Assembly: GCA_030589895.1 (NCBI GenBank)
Contig: JAUUZQ010000013.1
Coordinates: forward strand, 1-51,721
DNA length: 51,721 nucleotides
DNA from: Bacteroidales bacterium
Lineage (GTDB): Bacteria > Bacteroidota > Bacteroidia > Bacteroidales > GCA-2748055
Direction of reading: 5' to 3'
Position 1 is the first letter of the stretch; the number at the start of each line of letters is the position of its first letter. The notes under the pieces are model-generated. The model saw only the letters and a list, made by a program, of their open reading frames with translations, was not told the origin of the DNA and did no database searches. Both the position numbers and the translations under genes were made by a program. Positions 43,342 through 51,665 of this stretch are shown here, one piece after another.

Positions 43342-44631
43342 TTACTTCAACACAAAAAACCTCGCCTCTTTCAAATCCTCCCAAAATCCCGGATACGACT
43401 TACTTACAACCATGGGGTCTTCAATAGTTATTTCACCCATAAATAATGCAACCGGTGCAAATGCCATGGCCATTCGGTGGTCATGATAAGTACTGATGAC
43501 AGGGTTTTCCTCTGGTTCGCATTTCTCTCCATCCCATGCCAGGAATGATCCATCCGAATCAGAATTCAATATAAAACCTAATTTCTTAAGCTCTGTTTGT
43601 AAGGCTGAGATCCGATCTGTCTCTTTAATTCTCAGTGTTTTCGTTCCTGAAAATCTAAATGGAATGGAAGCCATGCAGAGTATCACAGCCATAGTCTGAA
43701 CCAAATCAGGTGCATTCGTAAAATCATACTCAAAGAGTCCGGAATCGACATCAGCTGATTTGAGTGAAGTGCTTGTCTTAAGCAAAACACCTGTCTTGAG
43801 CAATGTAGCAGTCTGACCGTTAAATTCAGTGCGAATCTCCAACTTTCTAAAAATATCCACCAATGCACTATCTCCCTGTAAACTCAACTGATCCAGGTGA
43901 TTAAGCCGAATGCTTTCGCACTTTTCCGACAACATCATCGCGTACCAATATGAAGCTGCACTCCAATCGGATTCAATAGTAAAACTCTCATTCCCGACAC
44001 CTGACTCTTCGCCGGGATTGTATTGTCCGGAAGAGATCCTGATGGTATTTCCGCTCCACTCCACCTCTGCTCCACTCTGTTTCATAAGGTCAAGTGTCAT
44101 GTTGATATAGGAGGAAGAGACAACATCTCCCATGAGATGAAGAGTCAAACCATTTTCAAATGTGGGAGCAATCATGAGCAGGGCACTGATAAACTGACTG
44201 CTGATATTTCCTTTAATACTAATCTCCCCTCCCCTAAGCAATTTGCCATGAATCTCAAGAGGTGGCTTTCCTTCCTTCCCTCCATATTCAATATCTGCTC
44301 CTAAAAGACGAAGTGCGTCAACCAGAGGTCCGATTGGACGCTCCTTCATCCTGTCTGAACCTGTCATGATAACATTTCCCGGCCGACAAGAATAAAAAGC
44401 TGTTAAGAATCTCATAGATGTTCCGGCATGACCAATATCTTTTACTGAATCACCGGAAGCGAGCGAGTGCAGCATAAGAGCTGTATCGTCACTATCTGAA
44501 AGGTTTTTCAAATCGAATCTGCTTTCCGAAAGTGAATGAATAATCAATAACCTGTTAGAAATGCTTTTTGAGGCAGGCAGGACAACTCTGGTATTTAAAG
44601 ATTTTTCAGGTCGCAGAAGCTTATATATCAT
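43342..44631 (-). CDS. aroA: 3-phosphoshikimate 1-carboxyvinyltransferase (EPSP synthase)
   Basis: Shikimate-pathway enzyme adding enolpyruvate to shikimate-3-phosphate; its product leads to the chorismate used by PabB at 2634. LPASKSISNRLLII near residue 18 and KETDRISALQTELKKLG are conserved. The usual GNAGTAMR block reads GHAGTSMRFLTA. YHDHRMAMAFAP is intact. 429 aa, complete. A short in-frame duplication (LLKTGVLLKT) lies near residue 280. It converges on tadA. Confidence 0.94.
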   Translation of the reverse strand: MIYKLLRPEKSLNTRVVLPASKSISNRLLIIHSLSESRFDLKNLSDSDDTALMLHSLASGDSVKDIGHAGTSMRFLTAFYSCRPGNVIMTGSDRMKERPIGPLVDALRLLGADIEYGGKEGKPPLEIHGKLLRGGEISIKGNISSQFISALLMIAPTFENGLTLHLMGDVVSSSYINMTLDLMKQSGAEVEWSGNTIRISSGQYNPGEESGVGNESFTIESDWSAASYWYAMMLSEKCESIRLNHLDQLSLQGDSALVDIFRKLEIRTEFNGQTATLLKTGVLLKTSTSLKSADVDSGLFEYDFTNAPDLVQTMAVILCMASIPFRFSGTKTLRIKETDRISALQTELKKLGFILNSDSDGSFLAWDGEKCEPEENPVISTYHDHRMAMAFAPVALFMGEITIEDPMVVSKSYPGFWEDLKEARFFVLK

Positions 44632-44731
44632 CTTTCAAAATTAATAAAATCGCTTAAAAAATGTTTTAAAACTTATGTAAATATTGAAGAACATATTAAA
44701 TTGCGCCCCGAATTATTATACCCCATTTGCT

Positions 44732-45895
44732 ATGCTCAATTTTAACAACACAAAAACTGCTTTTTCAATCAAATCAGACAGAGACCTCAAGCGGGCTTTC
44801 TGGATGTATAAACTGATCTCCTATCCGATACTTGTTAAGTTTATTAACCCGATGATTAAGATTGCATCAGCGATTAGATTTCCAATCAACTGGATAGTTA
44901 AACCTACAGTTTATGCGCAATTTGTTGGTGGAGAAACTTTGCAGGAGTGTATTCCGGTAGTTGAAAAATTAAAATCCGGAAGTGTCTATTCCATCCTCGA
45001 TTATTCGGTTGAAGGAAAAGAGGATGATGCAGATATTGAGGCTGCACTGGAAGAGACTTTAAAGGCGGTTGATTTTGGTGCGAAGAATGATAATATCCCA
45101 TTTGCAGTTTTTAAACCCACAGCATTTGCAAAAAGCAAGGCGCTTGAAGTGATGAGCACATCAGCTGATCCTGATGAAGAAAGCATCAGGGAAGGAGAAA
45201 AATTTCGCAAGAGGGTGGAGAAATTATGTGAGCGTGCATTTCAGAATGGTATTCCAATTATGATAGATGCTGAAGACTCATTTTACCAGGAGTTTATTGA
45301 CAAAATAGTAATGGAGATGATGGGTAAATTTAATAAGGAAACCGTTATTGTTTATAATACTTACCAAATGTACCGGCATGACCGTCTGGAACGCCTGAAG
45401 CAAGACCACCAAACCTCTCTCAAAGAGGGTTTCTACCTGGGAGCAAAATTTGTACGTGGTGCGTATATGGAGAGAGAACGTGAGCGTGCTAAGAAAATGG
45501 AATATGAAGATCCTATCCAGCCCGATAAAGAGAGCACTGACCGGGACTATAACCTTGCGCTCAAATATACGGTTGAAAATATAGACCGCATCCATGTTTT
45601 TAATGGAACACATAACGAAGAAAGCAGCATGTACCTTACAGAGCTGATCAAAGAGAATAATCTGCAGAAAGATGATAAACGCATCTGGTCATCTCAACTA
45701 TATGGTATGAGTGAACACATCAGCTTCAATTTGGCAGCAGAGGGTTATAATGCAGTGAAATATGTGCCCTATGGCCCTGTGAAATTTGTCCTTCCCTACC
45801 TGATGAGACGTGTGGAGGAGAACACCTCAGTGAAAGGCCAAACCAGTCGAGAGCTAGGACTGTTGAAGGAAGAACGGAAACGTCGAAAACTATAG
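44732..45895 (+). CDS. Proline dehydrogenase, monofunctional
   Basis: FAD-dependent oxidation of proline to pyrroline-5-carboxylate on a TIM barrel. Family blocks are YSILDYSVEGKEDDADIEAAL, IPIMIDAEDSFYQEFID, VYNTYQMYRHDRLERL, GAKFVRGAYMERERERA and GTHNEESS. The 387-aa chain has no aldehyde dehydrogenase half, as usual outside Proteobacteria. The ATG at 44732 is preferred to an upstream TTG because it begins at the conserved region. The partner P5C dehydrogenase is not nearby, but glutamate dehydrogenase 2.1 kb downstream could use its product. Confidence 0.92.
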   Translation: MLNFNNTKTAFSIKSDRDLKRAFWMYKLISYPILVKFINPMIKIASAIRFPINWIVKPTVYAQFVGGETLQECIPVVEKLKSGSVYSILDYSVEGKEDDADIEAALEETLKAVDFGAKNDNIPFAVFKPTAFAKSKALEVMSTSADPDEESIREGEKFRKRVEKLCERAFQNGIPIMIDAEDSFYQEFIDKIVMEMMGKFNKETVIVYNTYQMYRHDRLERLKQDHQTSLKEGFYLGAKFVRGAYMERERERAKKMEYEDPIQPDKESTDRDYNLALKYTVENIDRIHVFNGTHNEESSMYLTELIKENNLQKDDKRIWSSQLYGMSEHISFNLAAEGYNAVKYVPYGPVKFVLPYLMRRVEENTSVKGQTSRELGLLKEERKRRKL

Positions 45896-45911
45896 ATCAG
45901 CCGGATTTTAG

Positions 45912-45919
45912 TACATTTG
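45912..45919 (+). promoter_or_regulatory. -7 promoter element of the small membrane protein gene
   Basis: TACATTTG, exact TAnnTTTG, 26 bp before the ATG at 45946. No -33 TTTG at the expected distance. Confidence 0.45.
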
Positions 45920-45945
45920 TATTGTTTGACTAAACAAGTATAGAG

Positions 45946-46428
45946 ATGCAAATAGATAATCAACGAAATGTTTACAGGGTATGGTTGCGCAAATTAATTA
46001 TTACTATAATATTTGTATTGTTCATTATTGCCCTTGTATTTATCAATCTCTTTGATAATCCTGATTCTTCTATTACAAAATACCATGTTGCCATCGCCAT
46101 CTCAATAGTTTATATCGTGATCAGCTTAATTGGTACGTTTCGCAATCCCTACTACTTTCATTTTCACGACACTACAGATATGCTGATTATCCGATATTAC
46201 CCGGTTGGACTGTTTAACCACAAAAAGAATTCTATTGAAATTCCTATTCAGCAATTTGTGAAATTCGAAATAGAAAAATTTTTCCTTGGAACTGAAGAGA
46301 AACTTATTGTCTATCAAAATTACCGGAAAAAAATAGCCAAGTATCCACCTATCAGCCTCTCTGCAGTTGATCGGGCCGACCGGGACCGTCTGAAAGTTGT
46401 ACTCACCAGGTACAGCAAGAGGAAATAA
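45946..46428 (+). CDS. Small membrane protein, PH-like cytoplasmic domain
   Basis: 160-aa unrecognised protein. Two hydrophobic helices (about 16-35, IITIIFVLFIIALVFINLF, and 46-63, HVAIAISIVYIVISLIG) are followed by a roughly 95-residue domain with alternating strands (YYFHFHDTTDMLIIRYYP...KNSIEIPIQQFVKFEIEKFFLGTEEKLIVYQNYRKKIAKYPPISLSAV) reminiscent of bacterial PH domains. The C-terminus is basic. It is flanked by proline dehydrogenase and dprA with no functional hint from either. Confidence 0.65.
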   Translation: MQIDNQRNVYRVWLRKLIITIIFVLFIIALVFINLFDNPDSSITKYHVAIAISIVYIVISLIGTFRNPYYFHFHDTTDMLIIRYYPVGLFNHKKNSIEIPIQQFVKFEIEKFFLGTEEKLIVYQNYRKKIAKYPPISLSAVDRADRDRLKVVLTRYSKRK

Positions 46429-46479
46429 ATCAGTTTACATACGATTTTTTGACTCCCCAACACATTAAGGGTAGAGGGG

Positions 46480-46519
46480 CAATGCGATAATGCGACAATG
46501 CAACAATGCGATAATTATT
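46480..46519 (+). repeat. 8-bp tandem repeat array (five units) upstream of dprA
   Basis: Octamers in order: CAATGCGA, TAATGCGA, CAATGCAA, CAATGCGA, TAATTATT. The unit YAATGCRA is the same as in the yebC array read on the other strand. It lies within the 137-bp gap before dprA. Confidence 0.85.
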
Positions 46520-46565
46520 CATTGTAGGGAAAGCTCCACAAGCTTATTGCTTAACTCATAAATAT

Positions 46566-47702
46566 ATGGACAACGAAGAGCTGCTATACCAGCTGGCTTT
46601 GACTATGCTTCCGGATATCGGGGCTATCACTGCCAAGAAACTAATTGCCTATGTCGGTAGCCCGGAAGGTGTGTTCAGGGAAAAAACCCACATTTTGCAA
46701 AAAATTCCGGGAATTGGTCAGCATATTGCACAGAAAATAAATCTGAAAAATACACTTCACAAGGCTGAATATGAGATAAAGACTATGAGAAGAGATGGGA
46801 TATCAGCTATCTACTACAGGGACGCTGATTATCCATGGAAGCTTAAGAATTGCGACGACGGGCCGGTACTTCTTTTTTACAGGGGGAAAAGAGAATTCAA
46901 CCGGCCAAAATATCTCAGCATTGTAGGGACAAGAAATGCTACCCAATACGGCAAGGATATGTGCAAATCAATCATTGGATCGCTATCATCAAAGTATCCG
47001 GATCTGGTTATCGTGAGCGGTCTTGCCTATGGAATTGATATCACAGCACATCGGGCGGCACTTGACTATGGATTGGACACCATTGCCGTATTGGCCCACG
47101 GACTAAATACAATATATCCATACATTCACAGAGAATCCGCTATTAAAATTACAAAGCAGGGATCCATTGTTTCCGATTTTCACTCAACAATTAAACCCGA
47201 AAGAAACAATTTCCTCCGGAGAAACCGAATCATCGCCGGATTATCAGATGCTACGCTGGTTATCGAATCCGGTCATAAAGGAGGGTCCCTGATTACTGCT
47301 GATATTGCATCTTCATACGACAGGGAGGTTCTTGCACTTCCCGGAAGATCGGAAGATAAGTACTCTGTGGGTTGCAATCAGCTTATCAAAAAAAATATTG
47401 CCGCACTTATTGAATCAGGCGATGACATAGAATTTATACTAAACTGGGAAGTCACACAAGCTCCCCGGGAAGCTCAGGTTCAGCTCAATATTGCACTTAC
47501 AGAAGATGAACGTAGTATTCTGAATATAATTAAAGCTTGTCCATTGGCCGGTCCCGAAATAATCAGTATCCGATCTGATATCAAACTCCAAAGTGTAATC
47601 GTTCAGCTATTGCAGATGGAGCTAAGAAACTGGATTAGTGTTTTGCCTGGAAATACTTACAAGTTAAGTGTGAAGTTGCCGGAAATTCACGAAACTATTT
47701 AA
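46566..47702 (+). CDS. dprA: DNA processing protein DprA
   Basis: Binds incoming single-stranded DNA and loads RecA during transformation. N-terminal SAM/helix-hairpin-helix region (KIPGIGQHIAQKI near residue 47), then the Rossmann-like core with LSIVGTRNATQYGKD, IVSGLAYGIDITAHRAAL, NFLRRNRIIAGLSDATLVIESGHKGGSLITA and LALPGRSEDKYSVGCNQLI, then a C-terminal winged-helix region. 378 aa, full length. No competence genes are linked here; dprA is widespread and not by itself evidence of competence. Confidence 0.95.
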   Translation: MDNEELLYQLALTMLPDIGAITAKKLIAYVGSPEGVFREKTHILQKIPGIGQHIAQKINLKNTLHKAEYEIKTMRRDGISAIYYRDADYPWKLKNCDDGPVLLFYRGKREFNRPKYLSIVGTRNATQYGKDMCKSIIGSLSSKYPDLVIVSGLAYGIDITAHRAALDYGLDTIAVLAHGLNTIYPYIHRESAIKITKQGSIVSDFHSTIKPERNNFLRRNRIIAGLSDATLVIESGHKGGSLITADIASSYDREVLALPGRSEDKYSVGCNQLIKKNIAALIESGDDIEFILNWEVTQAPREAQVQLNIALTEDERSILNIIKACPLAGPEIISIRSDIKLQSVIVQLLQMELRNWISVLPGNTYKLSVKLPEIHETI

Positions 47703-47736
47703 CCCCATTCGAGGTTGGGAGATAATGTACATCCAG

Positions 47737-47757
47737 GCCATGGATTTTATCCATGGC
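47737..47757. repeat. REP-like perfect hairpin after dprA
   Basis: GCCATGGAT (47737-47745), a TTT loop and ATCCATGGC (47749-47757) make a 9-bp perfect stem. No T-tract follows, so termination of dprA would be weak. The compact GC-ended form resembles REP-type dispersed palindromes. Confidence 0.7.
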
Positions 47758-47789
47758 TAATTAAGTTTACACCCTTCGTGTGCCTCCAT

Positions 47790-47933
47790 TTCCCGGAGGG
47801 GGAGCATACCTTATAAGTGTCACAACTTAGTATCTTGTTCCCCGGAGGGGGACAATATCTATATATCACACAACCATAATCCTCGTTCCCCGGAGGGGGA
47901 CAATATCTATATGTTACACGACACTGTTGAAAG
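47790..47933. repeat. Three tandem 48-bp repeats upstream of gdhA
   Basis: Units begin at 47790, 47838 and 47886. Each opens with TTCCC(C)GGAGGGGGA, a CCCC/GGGG hairpin with a GGA loop. Units two and three share their first 27 bp exactly; unit one is diverged, and the remaining part of each unit is only loosely conserved (for example TCACA-C). Confidence 0.8.
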
Positions 47934-47981
47934 ACATACTCAAAATATGATATTAGGCATGTATTAAGCCTCAGATAGTTT

Positions 47982-47989
47982 TAAGTTTG
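47982..47989 (+). promoter_or_regulatory. -7 promoter element of gdhA
   Basis: TAAGTTTG, exact TAnnTTTG, 29 bp upstream of the gdhA ATG; predicted leader about 23 nt. The 48-bp repeats end 48 bp upstream of it. Confidence 0.55.
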
Positions 47990-48018
47990 TTAGCTAATAA
48001 TTTCAAATTATAAAAACA

Positions 48019-49365
48019 ATGCATATGGATCCGAAAGTAGAGCAATTCATGGCCATGATCAAGGCAAAAAATCCCGCACAACCAGAGTTTCATCAGGCTG
48101 TGCATGAAGTAGCCGAATCACTAATTCCTTTTATTGAGGAGAATCCCAAGTATAAGCATGCTAAAATACTTGAAAGAATGACTGAACCCGAGCGTATCAT
48201 TATATTCAGGGTTCCCTGGATAAATGACAAAGGTGGAGTGGAAATAAACCGGGGCTTCAGAGTTGAAATGAATTCAGCTATTGGTCCCTACAAAGGTGGT
48301 TTACGCTTTCACCCAACGGTGAATCTTGGTATTCTCAAGTTTCTTGCCTTTGAGCAGGTTCTAAAAAACAGCCTGACAACGCTGCCTATGGGTGGTGGAA
48401 AAGGTGGTTCTGATTTCGATCCAAAAGGAAAATCAGACAATGAAGTGATGCGTTTTTGTCAAAGTTTTATGACAGAATTACAAAGACACATTGGTCCTGA
48501 CACTGATGTACCTGCAGGTGATATCGGAGTAGGTGGAAGAGAGATTGGATACATGTTTGGTCAGTATAAAAGAATCCGAAACGAATTTACAGGCGTACTT
48601 ACCGGAAAAGCACTCGAATGGGGCGGAAGTCTGATCAGACCTGAAGCAACAGGTTATGGAGCCGTCTATTTTGCACAGGAGATGCTAAATACAAAAGGTG
48701 ATTCACTAGAAGGAAAAACCGTTGCAGTATCCGGATCCGGAAATGTAGCACAGTTCACTACTCAAAAAGTAAATGAGTTAGGTGGAAAAGTTGTGACACT
48801 TTCAGATTCTGGTGGATTCATTCATGATCCAAATGGAATTGATGATGAGAAACTGGCCTGGGTAATGGATCTGAAAAATATCCGCAGGGGAAGAATCAGT
48901 GAATATGCCCAAAAATACAGCTGTGAGTATTATGAAGGAAAACGTCCATGGGGTATACCTTGTGATGTGGCATTTCCATCAGCAACAGAGAATGAAGTAA
49001 ATAAGGAAGATGCTGAAGTATTGGTTAAGAATGGTTGTAAGGTGATCAGTGAAGGTGCCAATATGCCATCAACACCTGATGCTATTGAGATCTATCAGAA
49101 CAATAAATTATTATACGGACCAGGGAAAGCTGCAAATGCTGGTGGAGTTGCCGTTTCAGGGCTTGAAATGACACAAAACAGCATGCGTCTGCCATGGAGC
49201 AGGGAAGAAGTAGACCAGCGCCTACAGACCATCATGAAAAATATTCATGCCTCATGTGTTGAATTTGGAACTGAATCAGGAGGATATATTAATTATGTGA
49301 ATGGTGCAAATATCGGAGGATTTGTGAAAATAGCAAACGCCATGCTTGCGCAGGGTGTTGTTTAG
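48019..49365 (+). CDS. gdhA: Glutamate dehydrogenase, hexameric NADP-type
   Basis: Interconverts 2-oxoglutarate plus ammonium and glutamate. The 448-aa chain has the small-hexamer GDH landmarks: GPYKGGLRFHP, the substrate lysine in LPMGGGKGGSDFDPKGKSD, PDTDVPAGDIGVGGREIGYMFGQYK, and the dinucleotide fold beginning KTVAVSGSGNVAQFTTQKV. The length and N-terminus match NADP-linked enzymes, but cofactor choice is inferred. A TAnnTTTG promoter precedes it and a hairpin terminator follows, so it is monocistronic. A second ATG two codons in is equally possible. Confidence 0.96.
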   Translation: MHMDPKVEQFMAMIKAKNPAQPEFHQAVHEVAESLIPFIEENPKYKHAKILERMTEPERIIIFRVPWINDKGGVEINRGFRVEMNSAIGPYKGGLRFHPTVNLGILKFLAFEQVLKNSLTTLPMGGGKGGSDFDPKGKSDNEVMRFCQSFMTELQRHIGPDTDVPAGDIGVGGREIGYMFGQYKRIRNEFTGVLTGKALEWGGSLIRPEATGYGAVYFAQEMLNTKGDSLEGKTVAVSGSGNVAQFTTQKVNELGGKVVTLSDSGGFIHDPNGIDDEKLAWVMDLKNIRRGRISEYAQKYSCEYYEGKRPWGIPCDVAFPSATENEVNKEDAEVLVKNGCKVISEGANMPSTPDAIEIYQNNKLLYGPGKAANAGGVAVSGLEMTQNSMRLPWSREEVDQRLQTIMKNIHASCVEFGTESGGYINYVNGANIGGFVKIANAMLAQGVV

Positions 49366-49387
49366 TAATAGTTGTCCTTTAAAATTG

Positions 49388-49428
49388 GGGCTGCTCTGAT
49401 TTCATTATCAAAGCAGCCCTCTTGTTTT
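49388..49428 (+). terminator. Terminator of gdhA
   Basis: GGGCTGCT (49388-49395) pairs with AGCAGCCC (49412-49419), extended by TGAT/ATCA after one mismatch, with a 6-nt loop, followed by the pyrimidine tract CTTGTTTTCT. Confidence 0.85.
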
Positions 49429-49504
49429 CTAACATACGATTAATCGTTTACTAAGCCCAAAAGATATTTCACCGAATCCGAAGATTGACTACGTTTGCAG
49501 CGAA

Positions 49505-50284
49505 ATGAAAAAACCAGTTTATACCGACTCACATACCCATCTTTATCTCGATGCATTTGACATCGACCGGGAAGAGGTAATCCACCGGGCTATTGAACAG
49601 GGCGTCACACGTTTCTATCTGCCCAATCTTGATAGTTCCTCAGTGGAGCCAATGATGAAATTGTGTGAAGTATTTCCGGATAACTGCTTTCCAATGATGG
49701 GGCTCCACCCCACGTCTGTGAAAGAAAATTACCTTGAAGAACTGGCATTTGCAGAAAAGAATTTGTCTGAAAGACAGTATGCCGCTCTGGGAGAAATAGG
49801 GATCGACCTTTATTGGGACAAGAGTTTCCGAAAACAACAAACAGAGGCATTTCGAAAACAACTCTTGTGGGCAAAGGAACTGGATCTTCCGGTAGTAATA
49901 CATGCAAGAGAATCGTTTGATGAAATATTCGCAGTCATGGATGAAGTATGGGATGAAAGCCTGAAAGGTGTCTTCCATAGTTTCACGGGAAACAATACAC
50001 AGGCAAGGAAAGCGCTATCCTACGGTTTTCTGATTGGAATTAACGGAATCGTTACATTCAAAAATTCAGGCCTTGATAAGGTAGTCGCCACGATCGATCC
50101 TAAAAATCTTCTTATCGAAACAGATGCTCCCTTCCTTGCTCCCTCACCGTTCAGAGGGAAACGCAATGAGAGTTTATATGTAATAAAAGTTGCAGAAAAA
50201 ATAGCTGAAATTCATGCCATGGAACTGACAGAAATTGCCGAAATTACGACACAAAATACCTTATATTTGTTTAAACAATCATAG
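49505..50284 (+). CDS. TatD-family metal-dependent DNase
   Basis: 259-aa TIM-barrel hydrolase, probably a 3'-5' exonuclease. Metal and active-site residues are visible in DSHTHLYLDAF (HxH), GEIGIDLYWD, PVVIHARES, VFHSFTGNN and LLIETDAPFLAP. Members are often called TatD although they are not part of Tat export. The next gene's ATG begins 6 bp past its stop, so the two are likely co-translated. Length is normal. Confidence 0.93.
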   Translation: MKKPVYTDSHTHLYLDAFDIDREEVIHRAIEQGVTRFYLPNLDSSSVEPMMKLCEVFPDNCFPMMGLHPTSVKENYLEELAFAEKNLSERQYAALGEIGIDLYWDKSFRKQQTEAFRKQLLWAKELDLPVVIHARESFDEIFAVMDEVWDESLKGVFHSFTGNNTQARKALSYGFLIGINGIVTFKNSGLDKVVATIDPKNLLIETDAPFLAPSPFRGKRNESLYVIKVAEKIAEIHAMELTEIAEITTQNTLYLFKQS

Positions 50285-50290
50285 TTGCTC

Positions 50291-51325
50291 ATGAGCGATA
50301 AAAAATCCATACTACTCATACATACCGGAGGAACCATTGGCATGATGAAAGATCCGCTTACAGGTTCTTTGGTCCCTTTTGATTTTAGTTCTGTTGTTGA
50401 AAGCATACCGGAATTGAGCAAATTTGGTCACAATATTGATTCTGTACAATTTGATCCCCCAATAGACTCATCAGACATCCATCCCGGATTTTGGACGCGG
50501 ATTGCCGAAATCATTGAAAAAAATTATTCAAATTACCACGGCTTTGTAATTCTTCATGGCACAGATACCATGGCATACTCTGCCTCAGCATTAAGTTTTA
50601 TGCTGGAAAATCTCTCGAAGCCTGTGATCTTTACCGGATCTCAACTCCCTATCGGAACATTGCGCACAGATGCCAGAGAAAATCTTATTACCTCGATAGA
50701 AATTGCCGCTTCCTATGAAAATGGCATGCCCATAGTTCCGGAAGTATGTATCTATTTTGAAAGCAAATTATACAGAGGAAATAGAACAACCAAGGTAAAT
50801 GCAGAACATTTTAATGCCTTTCAATCAGCCAATTACCCATACCTTGCAAAAGCAGGTGTTGATCTCGTCTATAATCGCGAATTCATCCGCTATCCAAAAA
50901 ATATTGAACCATTGCTGGTTCACCATAAATTTTCCGATCAACTCACCATTCTAAAACTATTCCCGGGTATAAACAGAAGGTATATGGACACTATTCTGGG
51001 TATCGAAAACCTGAGAGCTGTTATACTGGAAACATATGGATCAGGTAATGCTCCCTCAGAAGACTGGTTCATTAAAAGGATAAAAAAAGCCGTCGACAAG
51101 GGTATTATTTTACTTGATGTAACCCAATGCAGCCGGGGGAGTGTTGAGCTTGGCAGATATGAAACCAGCAGAACACTATTAGAGGCAGGAGTAATAAGCG
51201 GATATGACATTACTACTGAGGCTGCTACAACAAAATTAATGATACTTCTTGCCCAAAAATTAGAAACACAAGAGATTAAAATGCTTTTAAATAAATCTCT
51301 GAAAGGAGAAATAAGTCCACACTGA
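50291..51325 (+). CDS. ansA: L-asparaginase, type I
   Basis: Hydrolyses asparagine to aspartate and ammonia. HTGGTIGMMKDP carries the first catalytic threonine and ILHGTDTMAYSASALSFML the second Thr-Asp pair. There is no signal peptide, as in the cytoplasmic type I enzymes. The ATG at 50291 (MSDKKSILLIHTGG) is chosen over a TTG at 50285. 344 aa. It is paired with the TatD-family gene by closeness rather than pathway. Confidence 0.93.
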   Translation: MSDKKSILLIHTGGTIGMMKDPLTGSLVPFDFSSVVESIPELSKFGHNIDSVQFDPPIDSSDIHPGFWTRIAEIIEKNYSNYHGFVILHGTDTMAYSASALSFMLENLSKPVIFTGSQLPIGTLRTDARENLITSIEIAASYENGMPIVPEVCIYFESKLYRGNRTTKVNAEHFNAFQSANYPYLAKAGVDLVYNREFIRYPKNIEPLLVHHKFSDQLTILKLFPGINRRYMDTILGIENLRAVILETYGSGNAPSEDWFIKRIKKAVDKGIILLDVTQCSRGSVELGRYETSRTLLEAGVISGYDITTEAATTKLMILLAQKLETQEIKMLLNKSLKGEISPH

Positions 51326-51359
51326 TAGAAATTTTAGTTTTTTTTTGTAATTTGCGCCG

Positions 51360-51396
51360 CGATTCTCTCTTACTTTTTTAGTAAACTTGAGAATCG
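51360..51396. other. Nested hairpin between ansA and tRNA-Ser
   Basis: CGATTCTC (51360-51367) pairs with GAGAATCG (51389-51396), and inside it TTACT (51370-51374) pairs with AGTAA (51380-51384) around a TTTTT loop. There is no T-tract after it. It could end ansA transcription inefficiently or be a processing site before the tRNA. Confidence 0.5.
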
Positions 51397-51455
51397 AACG
51401 TTCTAAGCATATTAAAGATAATTCCGCAGAGTAAGAGGAATCTATTGAACTACTC

Positions 51456-51543
51456 GGAGAGATGCAGGAGTGGTTTATCTGGCACGCCTGGAAAGCGTGT
51501 GTACCTCTAAAGGGTACCGAGGGTTCGAATCCCTCTCTCTCCG
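51456..51543 (+). tRNA. tRNA-Ser (anticodon GGA)
   Basis: Class II tRNA of 88 nt. Acceptor GGAGAGA pairs with TCTCTCC, then discriminator G. Anticodon stem CACGC/GCGTG encloses CTGGAAA with anticodon GGA at 51490-51492. Variable arm GTACC/GGTAC, T-arm GAGGG-TTCGAAT-CCCTC. CCA is not encoded (GCG follows). It reads UCC/UCU codons. Confidence 0.96.
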
Positions 51544-51568
51544 CGATTTTTTAAGGAGAAGAGGATTC

Positions 51569-51602
51569 GAGGGTTTGAACCAACACCTCTCTCTCCGCGA
51601 TA
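51569..51602 (+). repeat. Degenerate copy of the tRNA-Ser 3' end
   Basis: CGAGGGTTTGAACC, a few extra bases, then CCTCTCTCTCCGCGAT repeats the tRNA's T-arm and acceptor sequence (from 51519), including the CGCGAT that follows the mature tRNA. It lies 26 nt past the tRNA and lacks the 5' half, so it is not a tRNA gene. Confidence 0.7.
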
Positions 51603-51665
51603 ATTTTATACTAAGGGATCTAATAAAAACGTTTATATATTAAAGTTTAACAAACAAGAACAACA

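Larger units (their letters stand above)
47703..48018. other. 316-bp non-coding gap between dprA and gdhA
   Basis: Contains a perfect inverted repeat (47737-47757), three 48-bp repeat units each with a CCCC-GGA-GGGG hairpin (47790-47933) and the gdhA -7 box (47982-47989). No gene seen. Confidence 0.7.

Noticed and set aside
47790..47933. CRISPR array
   Set aside because: Only three units, no constant spacer/repeat division, the repeat core is a palindrome followed by gradual divergence, and no cas genes are present.
51569..51602. Second tRNA-Ser gene
   Set aside because: Only the 3' half is present, with extra bases in the T-arm; no anticodon arm or acceptor 5' strand.
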